Source: SIG440 sp045579055 (GTDB lineage: Bacteria > Bacillota > Clostridia > Monoglobales > Monoglobaceae). Taken from it: a DNA stretch of 64,000 nt. The notes under the pieces are model-generated. The model was given only the letters and a program-made list of their open reading frames with translations. It was not told the DNA's origin and did no database searches. Every line of letters starts with the position of its first letter. Position 1 is the stretch's first letter. The stretch spans positions 1-64,000 of the forward strand of contig JAZNLK010000136.1 in NCBI GenBank assembly GCA_045579055.1, in the 5' to 3' direction. A program made the translations under genes and the position numbers. Shown one piece after another: positions 9,408 through 17,642 of the stretch.

Positions 9408-9450
9408 TTGGACACGTCCAATTGTATCATAGTTGTTAATAGTTTGTCAA
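9408..9450 (-). promoter_or_regulatory. Promoter and palindromic operator of the TetR-SLH operon
   Basis: On the minus strand TTGACA (9450-9445), an 18-base spacer and TACAAT (9426-9421) form a strong sigma-A promoter. The perfect palindrome TTGGACACGTCCAA (9408-9421) shares its last base with the -10 box and covers the likely start point. This is a typical TetR-family autorepression site. Confidence 0.8.
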
Positions 9451-9476
9451 TGGTTTTTTGAAAATTTTTAAACAAA

Positions 9477-10328
9477 TCATCCGAACAGCGTTCTGAACTT
9501 CGACGGAGACATCCGATACTTTTCGTTGAAAGCCTTGTAAAAGTAACTGGAGCTTTGGAAACCGCAGGAAAAGCATATTTCAAGAATAGGCGAGTTGGTG
9601 CGGAGAAGCATATTTGCGGCGTAATTGAGCCGAAGTTCATTTATATATTCCGAAACCGTAAAACCGCAGTACTTCATCATACATCTCATCAGGTGTTCAC
9701 GGCTTCTGGAACACAGCTCCGTCATCCTACCTGCCCCTGCAATAAAATTCTCAGGCTTTTTCATTGTTTCAAGAATTTCCGAAAGCCACAATGGCATTTT
9801 GTCACAATTCTCCTCCGGCTGTTTTGAAAAATACCGTGCAAAAATGTCCGCAAGTATAACTCTGACACGAAGCTTCAGTGCCTTTTTGTCTGACCAGTTC
9901 ACCGCATTAAGCTCGCTGATTTGGGAAAAAAGCCTCTGTTTTTCAATGTTTGCAAGCTGAACCGTTGGTGGCATATTACAGGAAACGAGACTTTCATATG
10001 GAAATCCGTCTGAAAGATATTCAAAAAGACTTTGTGCTGTTTCACGGGTGAATGCCAGATTCACATACACCGTTTTCTTGCTTTGTGGCGTATCATAAAC
10101 ATATCCGTGTCTATCATCGGGACGGATAAAAACAAGACTTCCCTCAGGAAGATTTTGGGTTTTCCCGTTTATTTTGTGGATAACCGTTCCCGATATGGTA
10201 ATAAAAATTTCATAAAAATCATGCCAGTGAGGATCAAATATATCCTCCTTGCCATAAACATACCGATAAAAACATCCTGCCTCCTTATCAATACAATCCT
10301 CAACACGTAATCTTCGGTATTCACTCAT
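9477..10328 (-). CDS. AraC-family regulator beside the GH38 gene
   Basis: The product has about 283 residues from the ATG at 10328 (MSEYRRL), which sits 10 bases after AGGAG; in-frame GTG codons lie just upstream. The N-terminal half is a cupin-like sensor ('HWHDFYEIF', 'GSLVFIRPDDRHGY'). The C-terminal ~95 residues hold the two AraC helix-turn-helix motifs, ending in 'EICFSCGFQSSSYF' and 'MSPSKFRTLFG'. It is transcribed divergently from the alpha-mannosidase gene across a 185-bp region, so it probably controls that gene in response to a mannose-containing sugar (inference from position). Confidence 0.88.
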   Translation of the reverse strand: MSEYRRLRVEDCIDKEAGCFYRYVYGKEDIFDPHWHDFYEIFITISGTVIHKINGKTQNLPEGSLVFIRPDDRHGYVYDTPQSKKTVYVNLAFTRETAQSLFEYLSDGFPYESLVSCNMPPTVQLANIEKQRLFSQISELNAVNWSDKKALKLRVRVILADIFARYFSKQPEENCDKMPLWLSEILETMKKPENFIAGAGRMTELCSRSREHLMRCMMKYCGFTVSEYINELRLNYAANMLLRTNSPILEICFSCGFQSSSYFYKAFNEKYRMSPSKFRTLFG

Positions 10329-10393
10329 CACAGTCACTCTCCTACATCATTTTTTGAATATTAATATAAATCTGAACATCTGATTTTTCGGGT

Positions 10394-10436
10394 ATTTCCA
10401 AAAACATTCTTCCAAAAATGCTACTATAGTGGAAAT
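10394..10436. promoter_or_regulatory. Candidate operator between AraC and GH38 genes
   Basis: TTCCAAAAA occurs at 10396-10404 and again at 10410-10418. ATTTCCA (10394-10400) is the inverse of TGGAAAT (10430-10436). TACTAT lies between them, and TATAAT overlaps the end of the second arm. No good -35 box is visible, which fits an activator-dependent promoter for the GH38 gene. Confidence 0.35.
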
Positions 10437-10513
10437 ATAATATCACAATATGAGTAGCGATTCAATAGCATTTGTGTTAAAATGAAAAAAACTTGTCAGG
10501 AAGGATTGTTTTT

Positions 10514-12895
10514 ATGAAAAAAGTACATCTGCTTTGCAATGCACACCTTGACCCTGCGTGGCTCTGGCGTTGGAACGAAGGTCTTGCCGAAGCAATTTCC
10601 ACATTCAGAGTTGCGGCGGACTTCTGCGAAAAATACGACAGCTTTATTTTCAATCACAACGAAGCACTTCTTTATGAATGGATTGAAGAGCATGACCCAA
10701 AGCTTTTTGAAAGAATAAAAAAATTGGTACAGCAGAAAAAATGGATTATTATGGGCGGCTGGTATCTCCAACCCGACTGTGTGATGACATCAGGTGAAAG
10801 TCTTTTGAGCCAGATTCGTTTGGGGAACGAATATTTCCAGGAAAAATTCGGAATCAAGCCTGAAACAGCAATTAATTTTGACCCCTTCGGTCATTCACGG
10901 GGCATTGTCCAGATTCTGAAAAAAACAGGATATAAAAACTACATTTTTATGCGTCCCGAAACCATCACTCACGGAGATTTTCTTTGGGAAGGCTTTGATG
11001 GAAGCAAAATTGTTGCTCACAAACTCCTGGGCAACTACGGCACGCTCAAGGGTCAGGCAAGAAAAAAAATTGAAGACTGCATCAATGAAAACAAGGGAGA
11101 AACCGACCTGATTCTTTGGGGAATCGGCAACCACGGCGGTGGTCCTTCAAAAATTGACCTTGAAAGCATAAACGATCTGATTAAAACCTCCGAAACGGAA
11201 ATTATCCACTCCTCTGCCGATGACTATTTCCGTGATGTCAACGCCGAAAACCTCCCCACAGTATCACACTCTCTCATTCCTTGCATGGTTGGGTGCTACA
11301 CCTCAATGGCTCGGATAAAGCAGGCACACAGACATCTGGAGAACAAAATCGCCATAACCGAAAAGCTTATGAATTATTCCGAAATACTCCACGGTAGCGA
11401 ATTTGACGAAAAAGAACTAAAAAAAGCAAAAAAAGCCCTTGCCTTTTGCCAGTTCCACGATATCCTCCCCGGTTCAGGAATAAAGCCGGTTGAAGAAGAC
11501 GGGCTCAGATATATGAATTACGGCGAAGAAATTGCCGACAAGCTATTCACAAAGGCATTTTTGAAAATGTGCGAAAATCAGAAAAAAGCAAAAGACGGCG
11601 AAATTCCCATAATGGTTTTCAATCCTCACCCATATGAAATTGATGGTGAATTCGAAGTGGGATTTATGCTCCAGAATCAGAACTGGAACGAGGATGAAAT
11701 AACCCTTGCAACCGTGCACGACGACCAAGGCAACCCCTTGCCCACTCAGAACGAAAAGCCTGAATGTACATTCAATCTGGACTGGATTCAAAAGGTTTGC
11801 TTCAAGGGCAAACTTGCTCCTTCATCCATAACAAGATTTGACTGCAGTCTGAAAGTGACAAAAAAAAGTGAGCTTTCAAAATCCGACACAGAGGATGAAT
11901 TCATAAAGGTTGAAAATCCAAGAATGAAAGCATCAATCAGCAAAAAAACAGGCTTGATTGAAACTTTTGAACTTGACGGAATCCAACGTATTCAAAACAG
12001 CGGTATCCTCGAAGTTTACAAAGACAACGAGGACCCATGGGGAATGACGGTCGACTCATTCCGGAATTTTGAAGGCAGTTTTTCGCTTATGAGCGACAGG
12101 GATGCAAACAGCTTCCTTGGCTATCCCCAAGAATCAACGCCAAATGTCCGCATTGTCGAAGACGGTGCTGTCCGTACAAAGGTTCAGGCATTTTTTCAGT
12201 ACAACCGTTCGGTTGCCGTGGTTGAATACACCCTTCCGAAATTCGGCTCATATATAGATGTTGACATCAGAATGCTGTCAAATGAACCAAACAAAATGAT
12301 AAAATACAGAATCGACAGCCAGGTCTGCGGTGTGCCATACGGCGAAACCGCCTTTGGATTTGAACCGCTTTTTGATGACGAAAGAGAGTCCGTTTTCCAC
12401 AAGTGGTGCGGTCTCAAAAACGAAAATGGTGGCTTGTTTGTGCTGAACAAAGGAACTTACGGAGGAAGCTTCACTCAGAATTCCATAAAACTTTCCTTGC
12501 TCAGAACCCCTGTTTATGCCACACACCCCATAGAGCAAAGACAGCTTGCACCCCACAACAGATTTCTCAACCACATAGATATGGGCGAAAGACACTTTTC
12601 TTTCAGAATAACCAACGAGCATCAATTGGCTCGCAATGCACAAATATACAACGAAGAACCTCAGCTTCTTTCCTTCTTCCCATCAGGAGACGGCAGCAAT
12701 AACAAGAGCATTGTCACAATCGACAATGACAAAATTGTTCTTTCGTCATTCAGAAAAGCCGAAGGCGGTTATGAAATGTGCCTTTATAATGCATCCGAAG
12801 ACGAAACCGATGCTAAAATTCGTTGCGACGCCACAGAAAAGGAATATAAACTTCATTTCGGGAAACACGAAATAAAGTTTTTGCAGACAACTTAA
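10514..12895 (+). CDS. GH38 alpha-mannosidase
   Basis: The start is the ATG at 10514 (MKKVHLLCNAHLD), eight bases after AGGAAGGA, giving 793 residues. Family GH38 zinc ligands are seen in AHLDPAW (His11, Asp13). The nucleophile Asp123 is in NFDPFGHS. A further conserved His-rich stretch is WGIGNHGGGPS. The N-terminal alpha/beta domain, the three-helix region around 'FHDILPGSGI' and the C-terminal beta domains are all present, and the length is normal. There is no signal peptide, so it acts in the cytoplasm, removing alpha-linked mannose from imported glycans. The alpha-mannosidic linkage it prefers cannot be read from sequence. It is a single-gene unit followed by a strong terminator. Confidence 0.93.
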   Translation: MKKVHLLCNAHLDPAWLWRWNEGLAEAISTFRVAADFCEKYDSFIFNHNEALLYEWIEEHDPKLFERIKKLVQQKKWIIMGGWYLQPDCVMTSGESLLSQIRLGNEYFQEKFGIKPETAINFDPFGHSRGIVQILKKTGYKNYIFMRPETITHGDFLWEGFDGSKIVAHKLLGNYGTLKGQARKKIEDCINENKGETDLILWGIGNHGGGPSKIDLESINDLIKTSETEIIHSSADDYFRDVNAENLPTVSHSLIPCMVGCYTSMARIKQAHRHLENKIAITEKLMNYSEILHGSEFDEKELKKAKKALAFCQFHDILPGSGIKPVEEDGLRYMNYGEEIADKLFTKAFLKMCENQKKAKDGEIPIMVFNPHPYEIDGEFEVGFMLQNQNWNEDEITLATVHDDQGNPLPTQNEKPECTFNLDWIQKVCFKGKLAPSSITRFDCSLKVTKKSELSKSDTEDEFIKVENPRMKASISKKTGLIETFELDGIQRIQNSGILEVYKDNEDPWGMTVDSFRNFEGSFSLMSDRDANSFLGYPQESTPNVRIVEDGAVRTKVQAFFQYNRSVAVVEYTLPKFGSYIDVDIRMLSNEPNKMIKYRIDSQVCGVPYGETAFGFEPLFDDERESVFHKWCGLKNENGGLFVLNKGTYGGSFTQNSIKLSLLRTPVYATHPIEQRQLAPHNRFLNHIDMGERHFSFRITNEHQLARNAQIYNEEPQLLSFFPSGDGSNNKSIVTIDNDKIVLSSFRKAEGGYEMCLYNASEDETDAKIRCDATEKEYKLHFGKHEIKFLQTT

Positions 12896-12903
12896 ATAAA
12901 AAA

Positions 12904-13009
12904 GTGTTTGATTAAACACATCAACTCCCCTGCCCCTCAATCTTGAGGGGATTAAGGTACACTTTATTTGTAATTTAGGAAATATAACATTCTGTTATAA
13001 TTTCCTAAA
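12904..13009. other. Three consecutive hairpins downstream of GH38
   Basis: GTGTTT/AAACAC (12904-12919, 4-base loop), CCCCTCAA/TTGAGGGG (12933-12950, 2-base loop) and a ~16-bp stem (12974-12989 with 12993-13009, 3-base loop, one bulge) follow the stop codon in series. None has a T run directly after it. They precede a true terminator and a five-hairpin repeat element. Confidence 0.6.
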
Positions 13010-13020
13010 AGATAAAAAAA

Positions 13021-13058
13021 AAATGACCGTTTTCGACACCGAAAAACGGTCATTTTTT
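13021..13058 (+). terminator. Terminator of the GH38 gene
   Basis: A 13-bp stem pairs 13021-13033 with 13043-13055 (core ATGACCGTTTT). It continues into a T run on the plus strand, and the A run on its left could also make it work on the minus strand. Confidence 0.8.
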
Positions 13059-13102
13059 ATTCATCATTGTTCAATTAATCCATGTGCCCTAGATTTTCTC
13101 GG

Positions 13103-13236
13103 ACTCGATACGATATAAATTCTCGCCCGTAAGGGCATATCGAGTTGCATCAGCAACATATGGAGTCTTTTTGACATATGGAAAATTCTTGCAAAGAATT
13201 CATATCAACGATTTTAATTGCTCATCAATTAAAATC
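13103..13236. repeat. Modular five-hairpin element, copy A
   Basis: Five stem-loops follow each other: an outer ACTCGATA/TATCGAGT clamp around GCCC-GTAA-GGGC; GTTGC-ATCA-GCAAC; GTC-TTTTT-GAC; AATTCTT-GCA-AAGAATT; and GATTTTAATT/AATTAAAATC with a 7-base loop. Linkers resemble ATATCGA or ATATGGA. Copy B at 33504-33635 has the same order and linkers but different stem sequences. The last stem overlaps the stop codon of uxaC. Confidence 0.8.
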
Positions 13237-14596
13237 CAAAATATCTCTTTGCATTCTTATAGCAAACACCCTCAACAATCACCTTCAGAGAGTCCATATC
13301 CTTGGGATATTCGCCGTCATCAACCCAAGTGCCGATGAGGTTACAGAAAATTCTTCTGAAATATTCGTGTCTGGGATATGAAACAAAGCTTCTTGAGTCT
13401 GTGAGCATTCCAACAAAGTTGCCAAGGATACCAAGGTTAGCAAGAGCCTTCATCTGTTCTTCCATACCGTCACGGTTGTCGTTGAACCACCAGCCTGAAC
13501 CGAACTGAATCTTGCCTGCCGTGGGAGCCTTCTGGAAGTTACCCAGCATTGTTCCCAGAACGTAGTTATCCTTGGGATTGAGGGTATAAAGAATCGTTTT
13601 GGGAAGAATGTCAGCACACTCAAGATTGTTCATAAATGCCGAAAGCTTTTCAGCAATACAAAGGTCATTGATTGAGTCAAAGCCCGTGTCGGGGCCAAGC
13701 TTCTCAAACATCTTGCCGTTGTTGTTGCGGAGTGCACCGATGTGAAGCTGCATTGCCCAGCCAAGCTGGGTATAGTGCTTTGCACACTCTGCAAGAACCG
13801 CTGTCTTGAATGTGTCAATTTCATCAATGTTCAGTTTTTCACCCTTAAGTCTTTTTTCAAACACAGCCTTTGCATCACCAAGAGCAAAGGGAACATATTC
13901 AAATGCGTGGTCAGAAAGGCGGCATCCGTTTTCATGGAAGAACTTAATCTTTTCTTCAACAAAGGCAAGCACCTTTTCATAGCTGTCGATACCGTTTGCT
14001 TCGATATAGGGAATAAAATCTCCTTTTTCGATGTTCACCAGCTTGTCGGGACGGAATGTGGGGAGAACCTTTGTGGGGAATCCCTGCTCCTTCAACTGCT
14101 TGTGATATCTCAAATCGTCTGCAGGGTCGTCTGTTGTGCAGATAACCTCAACATTTGAACGCTTGATAAGATTCTGAGCCGAGAACTCAGGCTTCGCCAG
14201 ACACTCGTTACACTTATCCCAAATTTCCTTGGCTGTTGCCTCGGTTAAGGGAGTGTCGATGTCAAAATATCTTTTCAGTTCAAGACTTGTCCAATGATAG
14301 ATGGGGTTGCCGATGAGAAGGGGCATTGTTCTTGCAAAACCCATCCACTTTTCAAACTCATCGCCGTCACCTGTAATCATTTTTTCGTCAATGCCGTTTG
14401 AACGCATCTGACGCCACTTGTAGTGGTCACCGCCAAGGAACAAATCATAAGCATTCTTGAACTTATAGTCCTCAGCAATCATCTGTGGCGACAAATGACA
14501 GTGATAGTCAATTATCGGCAAATCCTTTGCGAACTTTTCATAAATTTCCTTTGCAGTTTCGCTTTTCAGTATAAAGCTGTCATTGATAATTCCCAT
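13229..14596 (-). CDS. uxaC: Uronate isomerase
   Basis: The product has 455 residues from the ATG at 14596 (MGIINDSFIL), preceded by AAAGGAAGA; an upstream in-frame ATG has no site. The family signature 'IIDYHCHLSPQ' provides metal-binding histidines, and the sequence runs full length to 'GVCYKNAKRYFGF'. UxaC isomerises D-glucuronate to D-fructuronate and D-galacturonate to D-tagaturonate in the cytoplasm. It is the last gene of the uxaB-uxaA-GH2-uxaC operon, 24 bp after the GH2 stop. Its stop codon lies within the last hairpin of the modular repeat element. Confidence 0.95.
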   Translation of the reverse strand: MGIINDSFILKSETAKEIYEKFAKDLPIIDYHCHLSPQMIAEDYKFKNAYDLFLGGDHYKWRQMRSNGIDEKMITGDGDEFEKWMGFARTMPLLIGNPIYHWTSLELKRYFDIDTPLTEATAKEIWDKCNECLAKPEFSAQNLIKRSNVEVICTTDDPADDLRYHKQLKEQGFPTKVLPTFRPDKLVNIEKGDFIPYIEANGIDSYEKVLAFVEEKIKFFHENGCRLSDHAFEYVPFALGDAKAVFEKRLKGEKLNIDEIDTFKTAVLAECAKHYTQLGWAMQLHIGALRNNNGKMFEKLGPDTGFDSINDLCIAEKLSAFMNNLECADILPKTILYTLNPKDNYVLGTMLGNFQKAPTAGKIQFGSGWWFNDNRDGMEEQMKALANLGILGNFVGMLTDSRSFVSYPRHEYFRRIFCNLIGTWVDDGEYPKDMDSLKVIVEGVCYKNAKRYFGF

Positions 14597-14620
14597 TTTG
14601 AATCTTCCTTTCATAATATG

Positions 14621-16261
14621 TTAATTTTCATTAAACAAATTCTTCACCCGGTCATATGCCAGTTTTTCACGTCTGTAAAGGTCAACCAAACCCTTGTTGT
14701 TCTGAGTTTTGGGACGGTTGCCGTAGAGCCTTTTCTCATCCACACGACAATCGGCAAAAAGCCAGATATATATTCCGGTGAGCTTGTCATTGTTCAGATA
14801 CGCATTGATGTTGCTTGCCAGAATTTCAGCCTGACGCTCCTCCGACCATTTCACGCAGGTTCTGTCACGGTAGCCGTAAATTCCACCTGCTCCGAACTCA
14901 CTGATAATCATAGGCTTATCCTTGCCCTCGGTGGTCTGAATCCAGTCATACATTTTGTTCAGATCTTCCTTTTCATCAATGTCAAAATACCAGCCGTTGT
15001 AAATGTTATATGACACAATATCGGGATAGCCCAGGGAAACATCGTTATAATACTTATTTGACGCAGATGTGGTGGGACGTGTTTGGTCAAGGCTCTTTAT
15101 CTGTTCATACTGCCTTTTATACATCGCCGCACCCTCAGGCGTTTCGGATGAACACTCGTTGAGAATTCCCCAAATCACAATGGACGGATGATTGTAATGA
15201 TTTTCAATCATTTCGGCAATGCAATCCTCGCATTGCTTTTCGAAGTTGGGGTTCTGCATCTGTTCAAGGGTAAGACCTCTTGCGTGGTTTTCCTCCCAAA
15301 CAAAAATTCCCCTTTCGTCACACATATCAAGGAATCTTTCGTCATTGGGATAGTGACTGGTTCTCACCGAATTTGCACCCAAATCCTGAATCAAATCAAG
15401 GTCAACCGACATAAGCTGAGGCGGTATTGCACAGCCCACCGTTGCATAATCCTCATGACGGTTCACACCCTTTAGGAATATGGGTTCATCGTTGACAAAA
15501 AGCCTTGTTTTGTCAAGGGTCACCTTTCGGAATCCAATGCGTTCAATCAAATCGTCTCCGTCAATTTCCGCTTTCAGCAGATAAAGCTGCGGATTTTTGC
15601 CGCTCCAGGGGGTAATCCCTTCATATTCGTTTTCAAAGGAGCAAATGGTTTCACCCTTTCCGCAAAGCTCAACCGATTTTTTATTTTCCACACCTGCAAG
15701 AGAGGTTTTCAGTTCAACCGTCTTTTTGTCGTCGGAAAGATTAACAATACAAACCTCTGTTCTTCCGCTCCATCTTCCCTTTTCAAAATCAGAAGTGAAA
15801 TGGATATACTTTATGTAGCTGTCCCCAATATATTCCATTGTGACGGGTCGGATAATTCCGCCGTATGTATAATAATCATTGGGAATGTGGAGTGCCGAAG
15901 CTTCGCTGAAGCGATTATCAACTTCAACCGACAGGGTATGTTCGCCCTTTTTCACATCTTTCAAAATAATCACAAAGGGTGTGAAGGCATTATAGTGATG
16001 ACCAACCAATTCACCGTCAAAATAAACATCCGCCGTATGGCTGACGCCCTTGAATTCAAGACGGATATTGGAATCCTTCGCCACATTCACCACTCTTGTG
16101 TATCTGCCTTTTCCCTGATGGGTGGTGAAGTCGGGATGTTGTTCCCAACAACCGGGAACGGACATTTTGTAGGTTTTTTCAAAGCCTTCCATACAAAAAT
16201 CCCACACACCGTCAAGGCTCCGCTCATCACGGATAATATGTGTATCAAAGCTTCTGTTCAT
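14621..16261 (-). CDS. GH2 beta-glucuronidase or beta-galacturonidase
   Basis: The start is the ATG at 16261 (MNRSFDTH), directly after AAGGAGG, giving 546 residues. The GH2 sugar-binding domain, Ig-like domain and barrel are in order. The acid/base is Glu369 (WGILNEC) and the nucleophile Glu455 (MIISEFGAGG). Near the C-terminus Asn521-Asn522-Lys523 followed by Gly matches the NxK motif that binds the uronate carboxylate in GH2 beta-glucuronidases, so the substrate is very probably a hexuronide. It is short, without the extra C-terminal domains of some gut enzymes. It has no signal peptide. The operon supplies the galacturonate branch (UxaB, UxaA), so beta-galacturonide cleavage is as plausible as beta-glucuronide cleavage. 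Confidence 0.85.
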   Translation of the reverse strand: MNRSFDTHIIRDERSLDGVWDFCMEGFEKTYKMSVPGCWEQHPDFTTHQGKGRYTRVVNVAKDSNIRLEFKGVSHTADVYFDGELVGHHYNAFTPFVIILKDVKKGEHTLSVEVDNRFSEASALHIPNDYYTYGGIIRPVTMEYIGDSYIKYIHFTSDFEKGRWSGRTEVCIVNLSDDKKTVELKTSLAGVENKKSVELCGKGETICSFENEYEGITPWSGKNPQLYLLKAEIDGDDLIERIGFRKVTLDKTRLFVNDEPIFLKGVNRHEDYATVGCAIPPQLMSVDLDLIQDLGANSVRTSHYPNDERFLDMCDERGIFVWEENHARGLTLEQMQNPNFEKQCEDCIAEMIENHYNHPSIVIWGILNECSSETPEGAAMYKRQYEQIKSLDQTRPTTSASNKYYNDVSLGYPDIVSYNIYNGWYFDIDEKEDLNKMYDWIQTTEGKDKPMIISEFGAGGIYGYRDRTCVKWSEERQAEILASNINAYLNNDKLTGIYIWLFADCRVDEKRLYGNRPKTQNNKGLVDLYRREKLAYDRVKNLFNEN

Positions 16262-16271
16262 AGCTTCCTCC

Positions 16272-17642
16272 TTACAGCACAATTCCGTCCTTGAAAATGG
16301 AAATCTCTCTGTAATCGTTCTTTTCGTTTTGTGTCTCGGTTCCTGAGGCTACATCTATTATATAATCAAAAAACTCATCCGTCAAGGGGTTTCCTTCCAA
16401 AGTTGGTGATGCATCAAAATCAATCCAGGACTTCTTCTTTTCAGCAAGATTGTGATTTGTTGCCACCTTAACCGTGGGAACAGGTGCACCCACGGGAGTG
16501 CCTCGACCTGTTGTAAACAGAATCATATGCACCCCTGCCGTTGTGAGGTTGGTTATTGCCACAATATCGTTTCCGGGTCCGTCAAGAAGACTGAGCCCGT
16601 TCTTTGTCAATTTATCCCCCATTTTCAGAACGTCCACAACAGTGCTGAGACCGCCCTTCTGAACACAACCCAAAGACTTTTCCTCCAAAGTTGTAATTCC
16701 GCCCTTTTTGTTGCCGGGAGAGGGATTTTCATAAATCACCTGATTGTGACGTGTGAAATAATCCTTGAAATCATTGATCAGCGAAACAGTTTTGTCAAAT
16801 ACTTCCTTTGATTCGGCACGCTTCATCAGAAGATGTTCCGCACCGAACATTTCGGGAACTTCGGTGAGAACACAGCTTCCGCCCATGGAAATCAGCTTGT
16901 CAGAAAGCCGACCCACCAACGGATTTGCTGAAATTCCGCTATAACCGTCACTGCCGCCGCATTTAAGACCGATTTTCAGCTTTGAAACTGGAATGGGAAC
17001 ACGTTCAAAGGTCTTTGCGTATTCCTTCAGCTCTTCAATAATCTTCACACCCTCGGCAATATCGTCATCCACATCCTGAGTATTCAGAAACTTCACTCTG
17101 TCAGGATTATATTCCCCAAGAACCTTTTTGAATTCTTCAATATTGTTATTCTCGCATCCGAGACCAAGAACAAGAACCCCTGCCGCATTGGGATGGTTCA
17201 CAAGTCCACGCAGAACAAGCTGAGTGTTCTTGTGGTCATCACCAAGCTGAGAACAGCCGAAGGGATGCTCAAAGGTGTGCGCCCCGGTGATATCTGCTAA
17301 ACGTTTTGCCACCTTGTTAACACAACCAACGGTGTTGATTATCCATATTTCATTGCGGATTCCCACATCTCCGTTTTCACGGACGTAACCCATAAAGGTT
17401 CTGTCGGTTTCCACCTTTGGAATGTCATAAAACTCAGGCTCGTAGGAATATTCCAGATTCCCCGAAAGATTTGTTTTCATATTATGAGAGTGAACGTGGT
17501 CGCCCTTTTTGATATCCTCGGTTGCGTGACCGATAGGGTTGCCGTATTTGATTATATTTTCACCGCACTTGATGTCACATATTGCATACTTGTGACCGTC
17601 TTGCAAATTCACTTCAACATTATCAAGTTTATTTATTAACAT
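16272..17642 (-). CDS. uxaA: Altronate dehydratase
   Basis: The product has 456 residues from the ATG at 17642 (MLINKLDNVEV). It overlaps the uxaB stop by 14 bp and has GAGG eight bases upstream, so translation is probably coupled. The N-terminal SAF domain (about 1-75) is joined to the catalytic UxaA domain ('GCSQLGDDH', 'GLGCENNN', 'GLKCGGSDGYSG'). The enzyme dehydrates D-altronate to 2-keto-3-deoxygluconate in the galacturonate pathway. The GH2 start follows 10 bp after its stop. The related UxuA and galactarate dehydratases are less likely, given the adjacent uxaB. Confidence 0.93.
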   Translation of the reverse strand: MLINKLDNVEVNLQDGHKYAICDIKCGENIIKYGNPIGHATEDIKKGDHVHSHNMKTNLSGNLEYSYEPEFYDIPKVETDRTFMGYVRENGDVGIRNEIWIINTVGCVNKVAKRLADITGAHTFEHPFGCSQLGDDHKNTQLVLRGLVNHPNAAGVLVLGLGCENNNIEEFKKVLGEYNPDRVKFLNTQDVDDDIAEGVKIIEELKEYAKTFERVPIPVSKLKIGLKCGGSDGYSGISANPLVGRLSDKLISMGGSCVLTEVPEMFGAEHLLMKRAESKEVFDKTVSLINDFKDYFTRHNQVIYENPSPGNKKGGITTLEEKSLGCVQKGGLSTVVDVLKMGDKLTKNGLSLLDGPGNDIVAITNLTTAGVHMILFTTGRGTPVGAPVPTVKVATNHNLAEKKKSWIDFDASPTLEGNPLTDEFFDYIIDVASGTETQNEKNDYREISIFKDGIVL

